This document shows, piece after piece, positions 1 through 13,500 of a stretch of 64,000 bases of DNA. The position numbers and the translations under genes were made by a program. Source of the stretch: Conus ventricosus (lineage: Eukaryota > Mollusca > Gastropoda > Neogastropoda > Conidae); assembly GCA_018398815.1 (NCBI GenBank), contig CM031616.1:73499445-73563444 (forward strand), in the 5' to 3' direction. Positions within the stretch are counted from its first letter, which is position 1, and each line of letters opens with the position of its first letter. The notes below the pieces were generated by a model, which was not told where the DNA came from, searched no databases, and saw only the letters and a program-made list of their open reading frames with translations.

Positions 1-3000
1 AAATGGGGTGAGGACAGGGATATGGTGTGAGGACGGGGATGGGGTTTGAGGACAGGGATATGGGGTGAGGACGGATATGGTGTGAGGACCGGGACATGGG
101 TGAGGACAGGACATGGTATGAGGGGATGGTGGAGGACAGGGACTGGTGTGAGGACGAGACAGGACATGGGGTGAGGACAGGGGATATGGGGTAAAGACAG
201 GTTTGGGGGGGACAGGGATATGGGTGAGGACAGGGATAGGGATGAGGACAGGATATGGGGTGAGGACAGGGAAAATGGGGTGAGGACAGGGATATGGTGT
301 GGGGACAGGTATGGGGTGAGGACGGGATGTGGGGTGAGGACAGGATATGGTGTGAGGACAGGGACTTTGGGGTGGGACGGGGACTGGGTGAGGACGGGAT
401 ATGGGGGAGGCAGGGATGTGGTTGAGGACAGGGACATGGGGTGAGGACGGGGACATGGGGAGGACAGGGATATGTGTCAGGACAGGGACATGGTGTGAGG
501 AATGGATATGGGGGTGAGACAGGGATAGGGGGTGAGGACAGGGATATGGTGTGAGGACAGGACATGGGGTGAGGACATGGATATGGTGTGAGGACAGGGA
601 CATGGGTGAGGACAGGGACATGGGGTGAGGACAGGAATGGTGTGAGGACGGATATGGGGTGAGGACAGGGATATGGGTGAGGAAGGATATGGTGTGAGGA
701 CGGGGATATGGGTGAGGACAGGGATGTGGGGGGGACAGGGACATGGTGTGAGGATAGGATATGGTGTGAGGACAGGGACATGGGGTGAGGACAAAATATG
801 GTGTGAGGACAGGGATATGGGGTGGGGGACAGGATATGGATTGAGGACAGGGATATGGTGTGAGGACAGGGACCTGGTGTGAGGACAGGGAATGGTTGTG
901 AGGACAGGAATGGTGTGAGGAAGTAGGTGTGAGGACAGGGCCCATGTTGTGAGGACAGGATATGGTGTGAGGACGGGGACTTTTGGTGTTGAGGACAGGA
1001 TATGGTGTGAGGACAGGGATATGGGGTGGGGACAGGATATGGTGTGAGGCAGGAATGGGTGAGGGACAGGGACATGGGGTGAGGACAGGATATGGTGTGA
1101 GGACATGGACATGTGTGAGGACAGGGACTTTGGTTGAGGACAGGGACAGGTGGAGGACAGGTATGGTGTGAGGCCCAGGGATATGGTGTGAGGACAGGGT
1201 TTGGGCGAGGAAGATATGGTGTGAGGACAGGGACATGGGGTTGAGGACAGGTTTATGGTGTGAGGGGACTGGTGGAGGACGGGGACATGGTGTGAGGACA
1301 GGACATGGTGTGAGGACAGGGACATGGTGTGAGGACAGGATATGGTGTGAGGACAGGGATATGGGGTGAGGACAGGGATATGGTGGTGAGGACAGGATAT
1401 GGTGTGAGGACAGGTTTATGGGTGAGGACGGATTATGTGGGGAAACCAGGATATGGTTTTGGAGGACAGGATAGGGGTGAGGAAGGGATTTGGTGTGAGG
1501 ACATGGACATGGTGTGAGGACAGGATATGGTGTGGGACATGGACATGGTGTGAGGACGGATATGGGGGAGGACATGGAATGGTGGTGGGACAGGATATGT
1601 GTGAGGACAGGCTATGGGTGAGGCAGGATATGGGGTGAGGACAGGATATGGTGTGAGGACAGGGACATGGTGTGAGGAAGGGATATGGTGTTAGGTCATG
1701 GACATGGTGTGGGGACAGGGATAATGGTGTGAGGACAGGGACATGGTGTGAGGACAGGATATGGTGTGAGGACATGATATGGTGTGAGGACGGGGTTGGG
1801 GTGAGGACAGGGTGTGAGGACAGGATATGGGGTGAGGCAGGGATATGGGGCGAGGACAGGGTATGGGGTGAGGACAGGGATATGGTGTGAGGACAGGGAC
1901 ATCGGGTAAGGACAGGGATATGGGGTGAGGACAGGGATATGGTGTTGGGACAGGGATATGGGGTGAGGACAGGATGGGGTGAGGACAGGGATATGGTGTG
2001 AGGACAGGGATATGGGGTGGGGGACAGGGTATGGGGTGAGGACGGATATGGTGTGAGGACAGGGATTTGGTGTGAGGGACAGGAAAATGGGGCGAGGACA
2101 GGGATTGGTGTGAGGACAGGGATATGGTGTGAGGACAGGGTAGGGGTGAGGACGGGGGACATGGTGTGGGGACATGGACATGGTGTGAGGACAGGGACAT
2201 GGTGTGAGGACATGGAATGGTGTGAGGACATGGATATGGTGAGGACGCAGAGATTGGTGTGAGGACAGGGATATGGGTGAGGATGGATATGGTGGAGGAC
2301 AGGGTATGGGGTGTGGACAGGGTATGGGTGAGGACAGGGATATGGTGTGAGGACAGGGATATGGGGTGAGGACAGGGAGGTGGTGTGAGGGACGGGGTTT
2401 ATGGTGGGGAGGACAGGGATATGGTGTGAGGACAGGGATATGGTGTGAGGACAGGGTTTATGGTGTGAGGACAGGGACATGGTGTGAGGCGGGACATGGT
2501 GTGGGGGACAGGGCCCCTGGTGTGAGGACAGGGACATGGTGTGAGGACAGGATATGGTGTGGGAATGGATATGGTGTGAGGACAGGATATGGTGTGAGGA
2601 AATGGACAGGGTGTGGGACAGGGATATGGATGAGGACGGGTATGGTGTGAGGACATGGACATGGTGTGAGGACATGGACATGGTGTGAGGACATGGTATG
2701 GTGTGAGGACAGGATATGGTTGTGGGGGACATGGACATGGTGTGAGGAAAAGGGATTTTGGGATGAGGACTGGATATGGTGTGAGGACGGGGTTATGGTG
2801 TGAGGAAGGATATGGTGTGAGGACATGGACATGGTGCGGACAGGATATGGTGGTGAGGCCCAGGGATATGGTGTGAGGCAGGATATGGGGTGAGGACAGG
2901 TATGGTGAGGACAGGGATATGGGATGAGGACATGGAATGGTGTGAGGATGGGATATGGTGTGAGGACTGGATATGGTGTGAGGACAGGATATGGTGTGAG

Positions 3001-5910
3001 GACATGGACATGGTGTGAGGACAGGGATATGGGGTGGGACAGGGATATGGTGTGGGACGGGATATGGTGTGAGGACGGGATATGGTGTGAGGACAGGATA
3101 TGGGGTGAGGCAGGGACATGGGGAGGACGGGGACATGGGGTGAGGACAGGGATATGGTGTGAGGACAGGGATATTGTGTGAGGACAGGGTAGGGGATGAG
3201 GACAGGGTATTGGGTGAGGACGGGGATGTGGGGTGAGGACAGGGATAGGGTGTGAGGACAGGGTTTATGGGATGAGGACAAGGGTATTGGGTGAGGACAG
3301 GGATATGGTGTGAGGACAGGGTTTGGGATGAGGACGGGGTATTGGGTGAGGACAGGGAATATGGTGTGAGGACAGGATATGGTGTGAGGACAGGGATATG
3401 GTGTGAGGAGGATATGGTGTGAGGACAGGGATATGGGGTGAGGACGGGATATGGTGTGAGGACAGGGATATGGGGTGAGGACAGGGATATGGTGTGAGGA
3501 CAGGGATATGGGGTGAGGACAGGGATATGGTGTGAGGACAGGGACATGGTTTTTTTTTCTTTCTTTCTTTCTGCGTACGCAGGCTGATACTCCTGCGGAC
3601 ACTCCCGTATGCCAGGCAGTGGAGTTTTGTGTGTATGACCGTTTTTATCCGCGATTAAGGCAGCCATTACTCCATTTCAGGAAGGACATGGTGTGAGGAC
3701 AGGGATATGGTGTGAGGACAGGGACATGGTGTGAGGAATGGACATGGTGTGAGGACATGGATATGGTGTGAGGACAGGATTGGTGTGAGGACATGGACAT
3801 GGTGTGAGGACAGGGACATGGTGTGAGGACAGGATATGGTGTGAGGACAGGGATATGGTGGGGAGGACAGGGATATGGTGTGAGGACAGGATATGGTGTG
3901 GGGACATGGACATGGTGTGAGGACATGGACATGGTGTGAGGACATGGGACATCTTTGTGGGGACAGGGACATGGTGTGAGGACAGGATATGGTGTGAGGA
4001 CAGGGACATGGTGTGAGGACGGGATATGGTGTGAGGACAGGGATATGGTGTGAGGACGGGATAGGGTTTGTGAGGACGGGATATGGTGTGAGGACAGGGA
4101 TATGGGGTGAGGACAGGGACATGGGGTGAGGACAGGGACATGGTGTGAGGACAGGGATATGGCGTTGAGGACAGGGGTATGGGGTGAGGACAAGGGATTT
4201 TGGTGTGAGGACGGATAGGGTGTGAGGATGGGATATGGGGTGAGGACAGGGACATGGTGTGAGGGCAGGGTTATGGGGTGAGGACAGGACATGGTGTGAG
4301 GACAGGATATGGGGTGGGGGACAGGGATATGGTGTGAGGACAGGATTGGGTGGGGGACGGGGACATGGTGGGGAGGACGGGATATGGTGTGAGGACAGGG
4401 ATATGGTGTGAGGACAGGATATGGGGTGGGGCCAGGGATATGATGTGAGGACAGGGATATGGTGTGAGGACAGGGATATGGGGTGAGGACAGGGATATGG
4501 GGTGAGGACGGGGATATGGGGGTGAGGACAGGGTAGGGGGTGAGGACAGGGTATGGGGTAGGACGGATATGGGGTGAGGACAGGGATATGGTGTGAGGAC
4601 AGGGAAATATGGTGTGAGGACAGGGACATGGTGTGGGACAGGGATATGGGGGAGGACAGGACATGGTGTGAGGACAGGATATGGTGTGGGAAGGATAATG
4701 GTGTGAGGACAGGATATGGTGTGATGACAGGGACATGGTGTGAGAACAGGATATGGTGTGATGACAGGGACATGGTGTGAGGACAGGATAGGGGGTTTGA
4801 GGACAGGATATGGGGTGAGGACAGGGAATGGGGTGAGGACAGGATATGGTGTGAGGACAGGGTATGGGGTGAGGACAGGGACAGGTTTGTGAGGCATGGA
4901 CATGGTGTGAGGACAGGGGACATGGGGTGAGGACAGGATATGGTGTGGGGACATGGATATGGGGTGAGGACAGGGACATAGGGTAGGGACAGGGACATGG
5001 TGTGAGGACAGGATATGGTGTGAGGACAGGATATGGGGTGAGGACAGGGATATGATGTGAGGACAGGATATGGGGTGAGGACAGGAATATGGGGTGAGGA
5101 CGGGATATGGTGTGAGGACATGGACATGGTGTGAGGACGGGATATGGTGTGAGGACATGGACATGGTGTGAGGACAGGGATATGGTGTGAGGACATGGAA
5201 TGGTGTGAGGACAGGATATGGTGTGAGGACAGGGATATGGTGTGAGGACAGGATATGGTTGTGAGGACAGGGACATGGTGTGAGGACAGGGATAGGGTGT
5301 TAGGACAGGGACATGTGTGAGGAAGGGAATGGGTGAGGACAGGGATATGGTGGAGGACAGGGAATGGTGTGAGGCAGGATATGGTGTGAGGACAGGGACA
5401 GTGTGAGGACAGGATATGGTGTGAGGACAGGTTTATGGTGTGGAGGACAGGGTATGGGGTGAGGACAGGGGTGAGGACAGGATATGGGGTGAGGACAGGG
5501 ATATGGGGCGAGGACAGGTATGGGGTAGGACAGGGTATGGGGTGAGGACAGGGATATGGTGTGAGGACAGGGACATCGGGTGAGGACGGGGATATGGTGT
5601 GAGGACAGGGATATGGTGTGAGGACAGGGATATGGGGTGAGGACAGGATATGGGGTGAGGGACAGGGATATGGTTGTGACAGGGATATGGGGTGAGGACA
5701 GGTATGGGGTGAGGACAGGTTGGGTGTGTGGACGGGATATGGTTGGAGGACAGGATAGGGGGTGAGGACGGGATGTGGTGTGAGGACAGGGATATGGTGT
5801 GAGGACAGGGTATGGGGTGAGGACAGGGACATGGTGTGAGGACATGGACATGGTGTGAGGACAGGGAATGGTGTGAGGACATGGATATGGTAGTGAGGAC
5901 ATGGATATGT
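1..5910. repeat. 19-20 bp G-rich minisatellite array
   Basis: About 300 degenerate copies of a unit of the form GGTGTGAGGACAGGGATAT run on the + strand. Variants have GACATGG or GATATGG and variable G runs. Units differ by many 1-2 base indels in the G runs, so period and frame wander. The array is interrupted once at about 3548-3686 by unrelated sequence. The + strand is almost free of C, so the array is strongly purine/GT skewed. Open frames here, rich in Pro, Ser and His on the - strand, are by-products of the repeat and not genes. Confidence 0.97.
3548..3686 (+). mobile_element. SINE-like fragment inside the G-rich array
   Basis: This 139 bp non-repeat island begins with a T-rich run and (TTTC)n, followed by unique sequence with the segment TGTGTATGACCGTTTTTATC and then GGCAGCCATTACTCC. 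The same GTGTGACCGTTTTT...CCGCCAT signature occurs near 38978-39040. I recall this signature as a common interspersed element of gastropod genomes; that attribution is from memory. The island lies between intact satellite units, as expected of an insertion. No clear target duplication can be defined in such repetitive flanks. Confidence 0.45.
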
Positions 5911-8703
5911 CGTGGCGTGAGCGGTTTGTCCCGTGGAATCGACACGAGGCCCCATGGGGGTAGAGAGCGACTGCCAAAGAGGGGAGCGTCTCGGGCCGTT
6001 AGTGTCCTTCACCATGTTGGGCACTGGTGGGGGGAACAAACACAGAACGCACGATCGCAAAGGGGAGTTTGAAGAGGTGGATAGAGGGATGGGAAAAGCT
6101 CAACCAACCTCGGGAGAGAAAACTGGAGTGTTGTAAATGTAAAGAGATCTTAGTGTTAGATCGAGGAAGGTCGATCGTAAGTGACGCGGTTGGGGCCGTC
6201 GAAAACAAAAATGGCGGAACGACCGGGGAAAAAAAAGAACCGAGTGGACGACGTGGAGGTTAGTCGAGTCGGGTGTCCGAATTGAAGGAGAATGACTGAG
6301 ACTCGGAGAACAAGGACCGTAAAGGCCCCAAAAAAGGGGGGAAAAGGTGGGACCGGCGATGGAGTTCCGACTTTCGAAGATCGAAAAGAATGGAAGGGGG
6401 AAGTCGCGAGTGCCGAGACAAAGGCACAAGACGACGATGGCGCGGTGAAAAAAGATTTTAAAAAAACACACCAACCAAGATTTACAGGCTCAAGAGTAAA
6501 AGGGTGAAACGCGCAAGCCACAACAAATAAGCAAGGGAAACAAACACAAAGCTATCTTAACACAACGGCAAAGAGAAGGCGAGACAGAGCACAAGACTTA
6601 TCTTGCTTGGCGGCAGGCCGAGGGGAGAATGAGGTACGGGAGGCTGACACTGGCTTCTTCCTACGGCGGAAGTGGGTTGGGCACCACGTGGGCTGTTTAT
6701 TACTGCATTAGCCACACAAAAAACTTCGGCCCGGCAGAGCAGACTAACTGCCGTGAATGCATTGTCTGACATGGTAAATTTTACTAGCCCAAACAGGGAG
6801 TATAATACAAACTCCCCATTTTTTTTGTATGTCTGTGTGTGCATGTGTCTGTAGCACATGTTTCTGCATTTGAGGACTCTGTGTATGTATGCTTATGTGC
6901 GGTAATGTTCCAGACCTCAGCCCAAAGGCATGAAGCTGGATTACTGCAACTCCGTCCCATCGTCAGCAACTGCAGCAACCTCCGACCCTTTAGTCTCGTC
7001 TTCAGCAATTGCTGCATTTAACAAGGTTGGTACCTGAGGAAAAATGAACCAATCTTTGGTTTACATGTTTGTTGAGGACAAGCCCAATGATCAACAGCAG
7101 TGCAGTTTCCTCTGTTGGGGAGCTGTTGGGGATCTTATTGGAACCTCAGGGCATGGCTGGTTTAAACTGGGAAAAGGAATTTGGGATGATGTTGAGATGG
7201 CCCGAATTTTTTTTCCAGCCACAAAATGGGAAGCAATTAAAATCAACAGTTTTGGGGGCAGGTACTTGGAACAGCCCTGTAGCGTTTACTCACTCTGGAA
7301 GGGGATTTCGGGTGCAGGTCTGAGTTTTCATGGAGTAGGGTTTTGCGCCGTTTGTTGCCAGTAATCTTAAGTGTGATCTGAAAGTTGGTCTTTCGGTAGA
7401 TAATAAACATGGCCCCATGTTCAGCAAGGTAAAAGAACCCAGGCGACAGGTGTCCTCCTGGAACATTTTAAGGAGGAAGATCAATCTCAGGAAAGAAAAA
7501 AATTCTTGGATATGGTGGTACTGTTTATGGTGACAGCTCTTCCACAGCCCAAATTTCACGTAAAGAATTTGCTGTAGTAATGGTGATAAAACTAGACTGA
7601 CAAGACAGTAGAGAGCAAGGGCAGCTCACGCACAATGCATTTTCAGTAAAACAATGTATCTGTCTAAAAAATGTAAATTCAAGACCTATCCAAGTCATTT
7701 GGACCTTGCAGTTCGTTAAAAGGGTATGTACTAGTCAGTGAACATGAACCATTTGTATTTCTCAAACTTCCGTGTCAAAACAAGTGCCATTATCCACTCG
7801 TGAGAGCATTTCCCAGTCACCAGATCCCCTGAACATTTTGTGAGAGAGGGAGCTTAACCTGACCCCACTATTGCCCGAATAATGCTTGAACTTCCAGGTG
7901 ACTCTCTTGATTTATATTCTTTTCAGTTTACCAAGTTGTTGGTCAGTTTCTTTCTTGCCTTGCAAGGAAACATGTCGCCTTTCAGCCTCAAAGTTGAATT
8001 TTGACTTTGACTGGCAGAAAGGAGAATGTCAAAATCCTACAAGCAAGCCTTTTTCCTCTCAAGTTCAGCTTCGTCGCTGTGACCTGTGACCATACACTAC
8101 TCCATCCTTCCTTCATGGTTGTTGACTTCAAGATTGTTTTTAGTAACTGACAACCATGGGTTCATGCTTGTTACATGGGACAAAATTTTGGCTGATTCTG
8201 CTCGAAAGAAAGGGATGGGAAGTTTCCCAGAGTTTGCCAGGTTCGTGTCTCGGTCCCAGTTGTTACTCCCCAGGAAGTTCAGCCCTGGGAGAACTGGCGT
8301 CAGTTTGCAGCGGGGTTATCCCTCTGGCTGCCGTCTCTTTGTGCACTTTGCTGGAGCAATTCTGGACCTGTTTTTTGGCGAGTGGGGCTTTCACTGGTCT
8401 TGGACCTGAAGTTGTTCTACTTTCTTTGTGCATGGATTTTTGAGTTGTGTTCTGAAGTCAGGGAGGATTTCACTTCTTCCTCCTCAGCTCCTCCCCGTTT
8501 GCACAGAGGCAAGCACTCTGCCTAGGGTGCCTGTTGTACCACTCAGGTTAGGAGATGATTTAGGTATGGTAGTCAGAAGTGTCCCGTTTGTTCAATGTCT
8601 GGAGGTTTAAAGCTGTCTTTTCGTCAAATCGCTCAATTCAAGGGAAAACTGTGACTTTTTTTGACAGTCCTGATTTAGCTCCTTTTTCCCCAAAATGTTT
8701 CAG
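5911..8703. other. Non-repetitive stretch, no gene recognised
   Basis: This is unique sequence between the G-rich array and the first recognisable exon. Short open frames exist, for example on + at 7044-7364 and 8086-8443. None shows a family motif, and none matches the molybdopterin-domain segment expected just upstream of the 8847 exon. It is probably intronic sequence of the + strand gene. Confidence 0.6.
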
Positions 8704-8765
8704 GGCATTTTAATGACAAGGGAATGTTCTCATCAAGTAGAACCCAATGGCGCTTTGTTAGACAG
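8704..8765 (+). CDS. Candidate small exon before the recognised oxidase exons
   Basis: A TTTCAG acceptor precedes 8704 and a GTGAGT donor follows 8765. The 62 bp between them are open in the phase that joins the next exon at 8847, giving AG|G then GAA ATG CGC TGG. The translation does not resemble the family in this region, where a segment like VEEFNxxNRWKKRG is expected. The splice signals and phase are good, but the protein evidence is absent. The alternative is a chance splice-like segment. Confidence 0.3.
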
Positions 8766-8846
8766 GTGAGTGTATCTAAAAATGCTTTTCTAAAAAAAAC
8801 TTGCATTCGTATCAACTTGAATGATGGGATTTCATCTTCTGTCCAG

Positions 8847-9013
8847 GGAAATGCGCTGGAAGAAGCGAGGCCTCTATTGGTGCCCACACGATTCGGCTTA
8901 GCCTGGCAGTCTGGCCACTACAACGTCTTCGTGGGCCCTCTACCACTCCGATGGTACCATCGCCATCGAGCATGCTGGGATTGAAGTCGGCCAGGGCATC
9001 AATGAAAAAGTTG
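8847..9013 (+). CDS. Oxidase exon a (RWKKRG to GQGINEK)
   Basis: The acceptor is CTGTCCAG and the donor is G|GTATCT. The exon reads in three frames in succession: EMRWKKRGLYW, then VPTRFGLAWQSGHYNVFVG, then LYHSDGTIAIEHAGIEVGQG. One G appears missing in the TTGG at about 8880 and one C extra in the CCC at 8936-8938. The net length of 167 bp (G + 55 codons + G) is the length of an intact exon. The GQG segment belongs to the molybdopterin-binding loops of the family. Confidence 0.9.
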
Positions 9014-10487
9014 GTATCTTTTAGTGTGTTCATTTCATTATCCTAAAATGAATTTTCCCTTACTTGTCAGGAAAAGTATGAACTGGAAAAGTGTGTGTTT
9101 AAACCCCCTGTCACAGAACTAGCTAAATGCGAGTGGAAAGCACACCGACCCATTATTTTCACATGCAAGCAACAAGGTTGCAACTTCTAGCTATAGGACA
9201 AATGTGAGATAGGCACATGATTTAAACACAGTTTGATAACAGTTTATGCAAAAAATTTGGTGAACAAAATAGAAATTAAACGATTGGGTTTTTAATCATC
9301 AGTGTATTTACACTTTCAAGAACAGTTTAATATTGACACTTAACTATATTTTGATTTAGAAAGACAATTTCAAATTTAAAAGCAATCACAGTACACATTT
9401 AAGTTTCAGACAGAAGTTCCACAAGGAAGACAGGCATGAGCACATGGTACTTACTGTGAAAATGTTGGCCTTGTCAGAGGATTCAGACCACACTTGCTAT
9501 TGTGTTAGATTTGTTAGTCGGGAGTCGAATGGCCACATAAACTGTGTGTTGTGTCGTAAGTCGTGCAGAAAGAGTTCAGTTGTTGAAAGGTTGGAGCTAT
9601 TGTAAATATGAAATGAGGCAGGGAACGTAAACGATAAACCAACAACAAGAGTTACCCTACTTGTTGGGTAAAGCTGTGTTGGAGAAATTTCTTCTATTTT
9701 GGGACTGTACCCCACTGTGAAAGGAATGATCAGAAAGGAGAAATTTCTTCCTAGTTTGGGACTGTACCCCACTGTGAAAGGAAAGATCAGAAAGGAGAAA
9801 TTTTCTTCCTAGTTTTGGGACGTAACCCCACTGTGAAAGGAAGAGGTCAGAAAGGAGAAAATTTTTTCTACTTTGGGACTGTACCCACAGTGAAAGGAAG
9901 AGACCAGAAAGGGGAAATTTCTCCTACTTGGGACTGTTCCCAATAGTGAAATGAATGACCAGAAAGGAGAAATTTCTCCTACTTAGGGACTGTTCCCAAT
10001 AGTGAAAAGGAATTTGACCAGAAAGGAGAAATTTCTCCTACTTGGGGGGCTGTTCCCAATAGTGAAAGGAATAGACCAGAAGGAGAAATTTCTCCTACTT
10101 TGGGATGAACACCACAGAGAAAGGAACAGAATAGAAGACTGGAGAATAAGAAGGATGCGTTCCTTTGTTCTTAACAATTATTCCATTCTGAAAAAAAAAA
10201 GGAAAAAAAAAACTGCTAAAATGACAGCTAGAAGATGAGACAGTGGAAGATGGTAGTCAAATAGATATGTTAAAAAATTTTGATACATTTGCGCTGTGAT
10301 TGGTGGTGTCGTTTTGACAAGTTATGGTGCAGAATTGCTTTACATAACTGAAAACCAGAAAACTTGGGAAACACGTGTCCACAGTAGAGTGTAGATGAAA
10401 AATCCTGTCTTTAAGGTTGGGCATTGTGTGCATTAAGCTCTGTGTGTGTGGTGTGCGTGTTAGTGTGCATTCATGTGTGTGCGTGTG

Positions 10488-10527
<40 letters not shown>

Positions 10528-13500
10528 TCTGTCAGTAATACAAATGTTTAAAATAAAAAATTCTGTCAAGGTGGACATTATTTGCAGAAAAATAGGTGTT
10601 GTGCATGTGTGTGTGCATGCATGCAGTGTATGCATGCGCCTCCATATGTGCATGTGATAGAGAGAGAGAGATGTTGATAAAATTTTATTAGTATTAGTTT
10701 GCAGTTCTTTCATTTTAAGTCTTTTCTTCACAAATGTATTTTTATATTAAGAAGAGAGAGAGAACGAGAATGAGAAACCTGATTACTGAGGCAATTTCAT
10801 GTATAACAAGTGTGTGTATCTGTGTGTGTGGGGTGATGTGTGTGAGAGAGAGAAAGCATTTTTTCACTTCTATCCTTCTGCATATACATTCAGTGATCAG
10901 TTTAAAATGGTTATGTCATTGCGTAGGTGAGGAGGTGTTTTGCCTACGAGTTGGGCGTGCCTCTGACGCTGATCAGGGTCAAAAAAGTCTCATCCATCGG
11001 CAAGCCAATTCCATTACTACAGGGGGCAAGCATCACCCGCGAGCGAATGCGCTGGTAAGGTCAAGACGTGACACTGTCCCGCTGAATGTGTTGGTAAGGT
11101 CAAGACATGACACTGTCCAGCTGAATGTGTTGGTAAGGTCAAGACATGACACTGTCCAGCTGAATGTGTTGGTGAGGTCAAGACGTGACACTGTCCAGCT
11201 GAATGCGTGGTAAGGTCAAGACATGACACTGTCCAGCTGATGTGTTGGTGAGGTCAAGACGTGACACTGTCCAGGTGAAAAGTGTTGGTAAGGTCAAGAC
11301 ATGACACTGTCCAGCTGAATGTGTTGGTGAGGTCAAAACGTGACACTGTCCAGCTGAAAAGCGCTGGTAGGTCAAGGGCATGACACTGTCAGCTGAATGC
11401 GTTTTGGGGAGGGCAAGACGTGACACTGTCCAGTGAATGTGTTGGTAAGGTCAAGACATGACACTGTCCAGCTGAATGTGTTGGTGAGGTCAAGACGTGA
11501 AAACTGTCCAGCTGAATGTGTTGGTAAGGTCAAGACATGACACTGTCTAGCTGAATGTGTTGGTAAGGTCAAGACGTGACACTGTCCAGCTGAATGCGTT
11601 GGTAAGGTCAAGACATGACACTGTCTAGGTGAATGTGTTGGTGGGTCAAGACATGACACTGTCTGGTGAAAGTGTTGGTAAAGGGCAAAACATGACACTG
11701 TCGCTGAATGCGTTTGGTAAGTTCAAGGACATGACACTGTCTTTGGTGATTTTGTTGGTGAGGTCAAGAATGACACTGTCAGGTGAATGTGTTGGTGAGG
11801 TCAAGACATGACACTGTCTAGGTGAATGTGTTGGTAAAAGGGCAAGACGTGACACTGTCTAGCTGAATGCGTTGGTAAGGTCAAGACATGACGCTGTCCC
11901 GCTGAATGCGTTGGGAAGTTCAAGACATGACACGTCCAGCTGAATGCGTTGGTAAGGTCAAGATGTGACACTGTCCAGCTGAATGTGTGGTGAGGTCAAG
12001 ACTGACACTGTCCAGCTGAATGTGTTGGTAAGGTCAAGACATGACACTGTCCCGCTGAATGCGTTGGAAGTTCAAGACTTGACACTCTGCTGCTGTTTGA
12101 AAAACTTCTCCCCACCACTTTTTTTTGTTTTTTTGTGTTGTGCGTGTCTTAAGGAGGAAAGAGGGTGGGGGGTGTGTGTGTATGTGTGCTTGTGTGAGGG
12201 ATGAAGAGAAGACATTAACCTTTTGTTTTTGTTTTATTTTGTGTGTGTGTTGTTTTTGGTGTCTGATGTTCTTTGTCCCTTTGGTGGCATAGCCCCCCAA
12301 AATGCTAGTTCAGGCTGTCCCTCCACAGCCCTATCTGCCTGCCACAGCCTGGCACCGGGCAGACCACAAGGAGCAGTCATCATCAAATCGTCATGAGGCA
12401 ACCCACCATAGGAGGGCCGGGGCACTCTGACTGAGTCACTTCAGTGGTGTTCATCGATGCCTCTAATGCAGCATATGCAGGACATCACATAGGAAGCCTC
12501 CCCCGTGATGACAATGATTGTTTAGTGGTGGAGCCTGCAGGAGTGGGGGTCCTCCTTCCTGATGACAATGATTGTTTAGTTGTGGAGCCTGCAGGAGTGG
12601 GGATCCTTCCTGATGACAATGATTGTATAGTTGTGGACCTGCAGGGTGGGGGTCCTCCTTCCCGATGACAATGATTGTTTGTTGTGGAGCCTGCAGGAGT
12701 GGGGATCCTTCCCGATGACAATGATTGTTTTGTTGTGGAGCCTGCAGGAGTGGGATCCTTCCTGATGACAATGAATTTTTTAGTTGTGAAGCCTGCAGGA
12801 GTGGGGGTCCTCCCTTTCCCGATGACAATGATTGTTTAGTTGTGAAGCCTGCAGGAGTGGGGTCCCCCTTCCTGATGACAATGATTGTTTAGTTGTGGGC
12901 CTGCAGGAGTGGGGGTCCCCTTCCTGAGACAATGATTTTAGTTGTGGAGCCTGCGGAGTGGGGTCCCCCTTCCTGATGACAATGAAATTTTTTTAGTGGT
13001 GGGCCTGCAGGAGTGGGGGTCCCCTTCCCGATGACAATGATTGTAAAGGAGTGGGGGTCCCCCTTTTCCCGATGACAAAAGATTGTTTAGTTGTGGAGCC
13101 TGCAGGAGTGGGGGGGCCTTCCTGATGACAAAGATTGTTTTGTGGTGGAGCCTGCAGGAGTGGGGGTCCCCCCTTTTGATGACAATCATGAATGATTGTT
13201 TAGTTGTGGAGCCTGCAGGAGTGGGGGGTCCTTCCTGATGACATGATTGTTTAGTTGTGGAGCCTGCAGGAGTGGGGTTCCTTTTCCTGATGACAATGAT
13301 TGTTTAGTTGTGGAGCCTGCAGGAGGGGGGGGCCTTCTGATGACAATGATTTTTTTAGTTGTGGAGCCAGCAGGAGTGGGGGTCCTTCCTGATGACAATG
13401 ATTGTTTAGTTGTGGAGCCTGCAGGAGTGGGGGTCCTTCTTCCCGATGACAATGATTGTTTTGTTGTGGAGCCTGCAGGAGTGGGGGTCCCCCTTCCTGA

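Noticed and set aside
477..6060. Long Pro/Ser/His-rich open frames on - in the first array
   Set aside because: The C-rich strand of a GT-rich minisatellite lacks stop codons. The reading frame follows the repeat in all three frames.
5990..6110. - strand open frame at the end of the first array as an exon
   Set aside because: No splice signal or family motif. It continues into the satellite.
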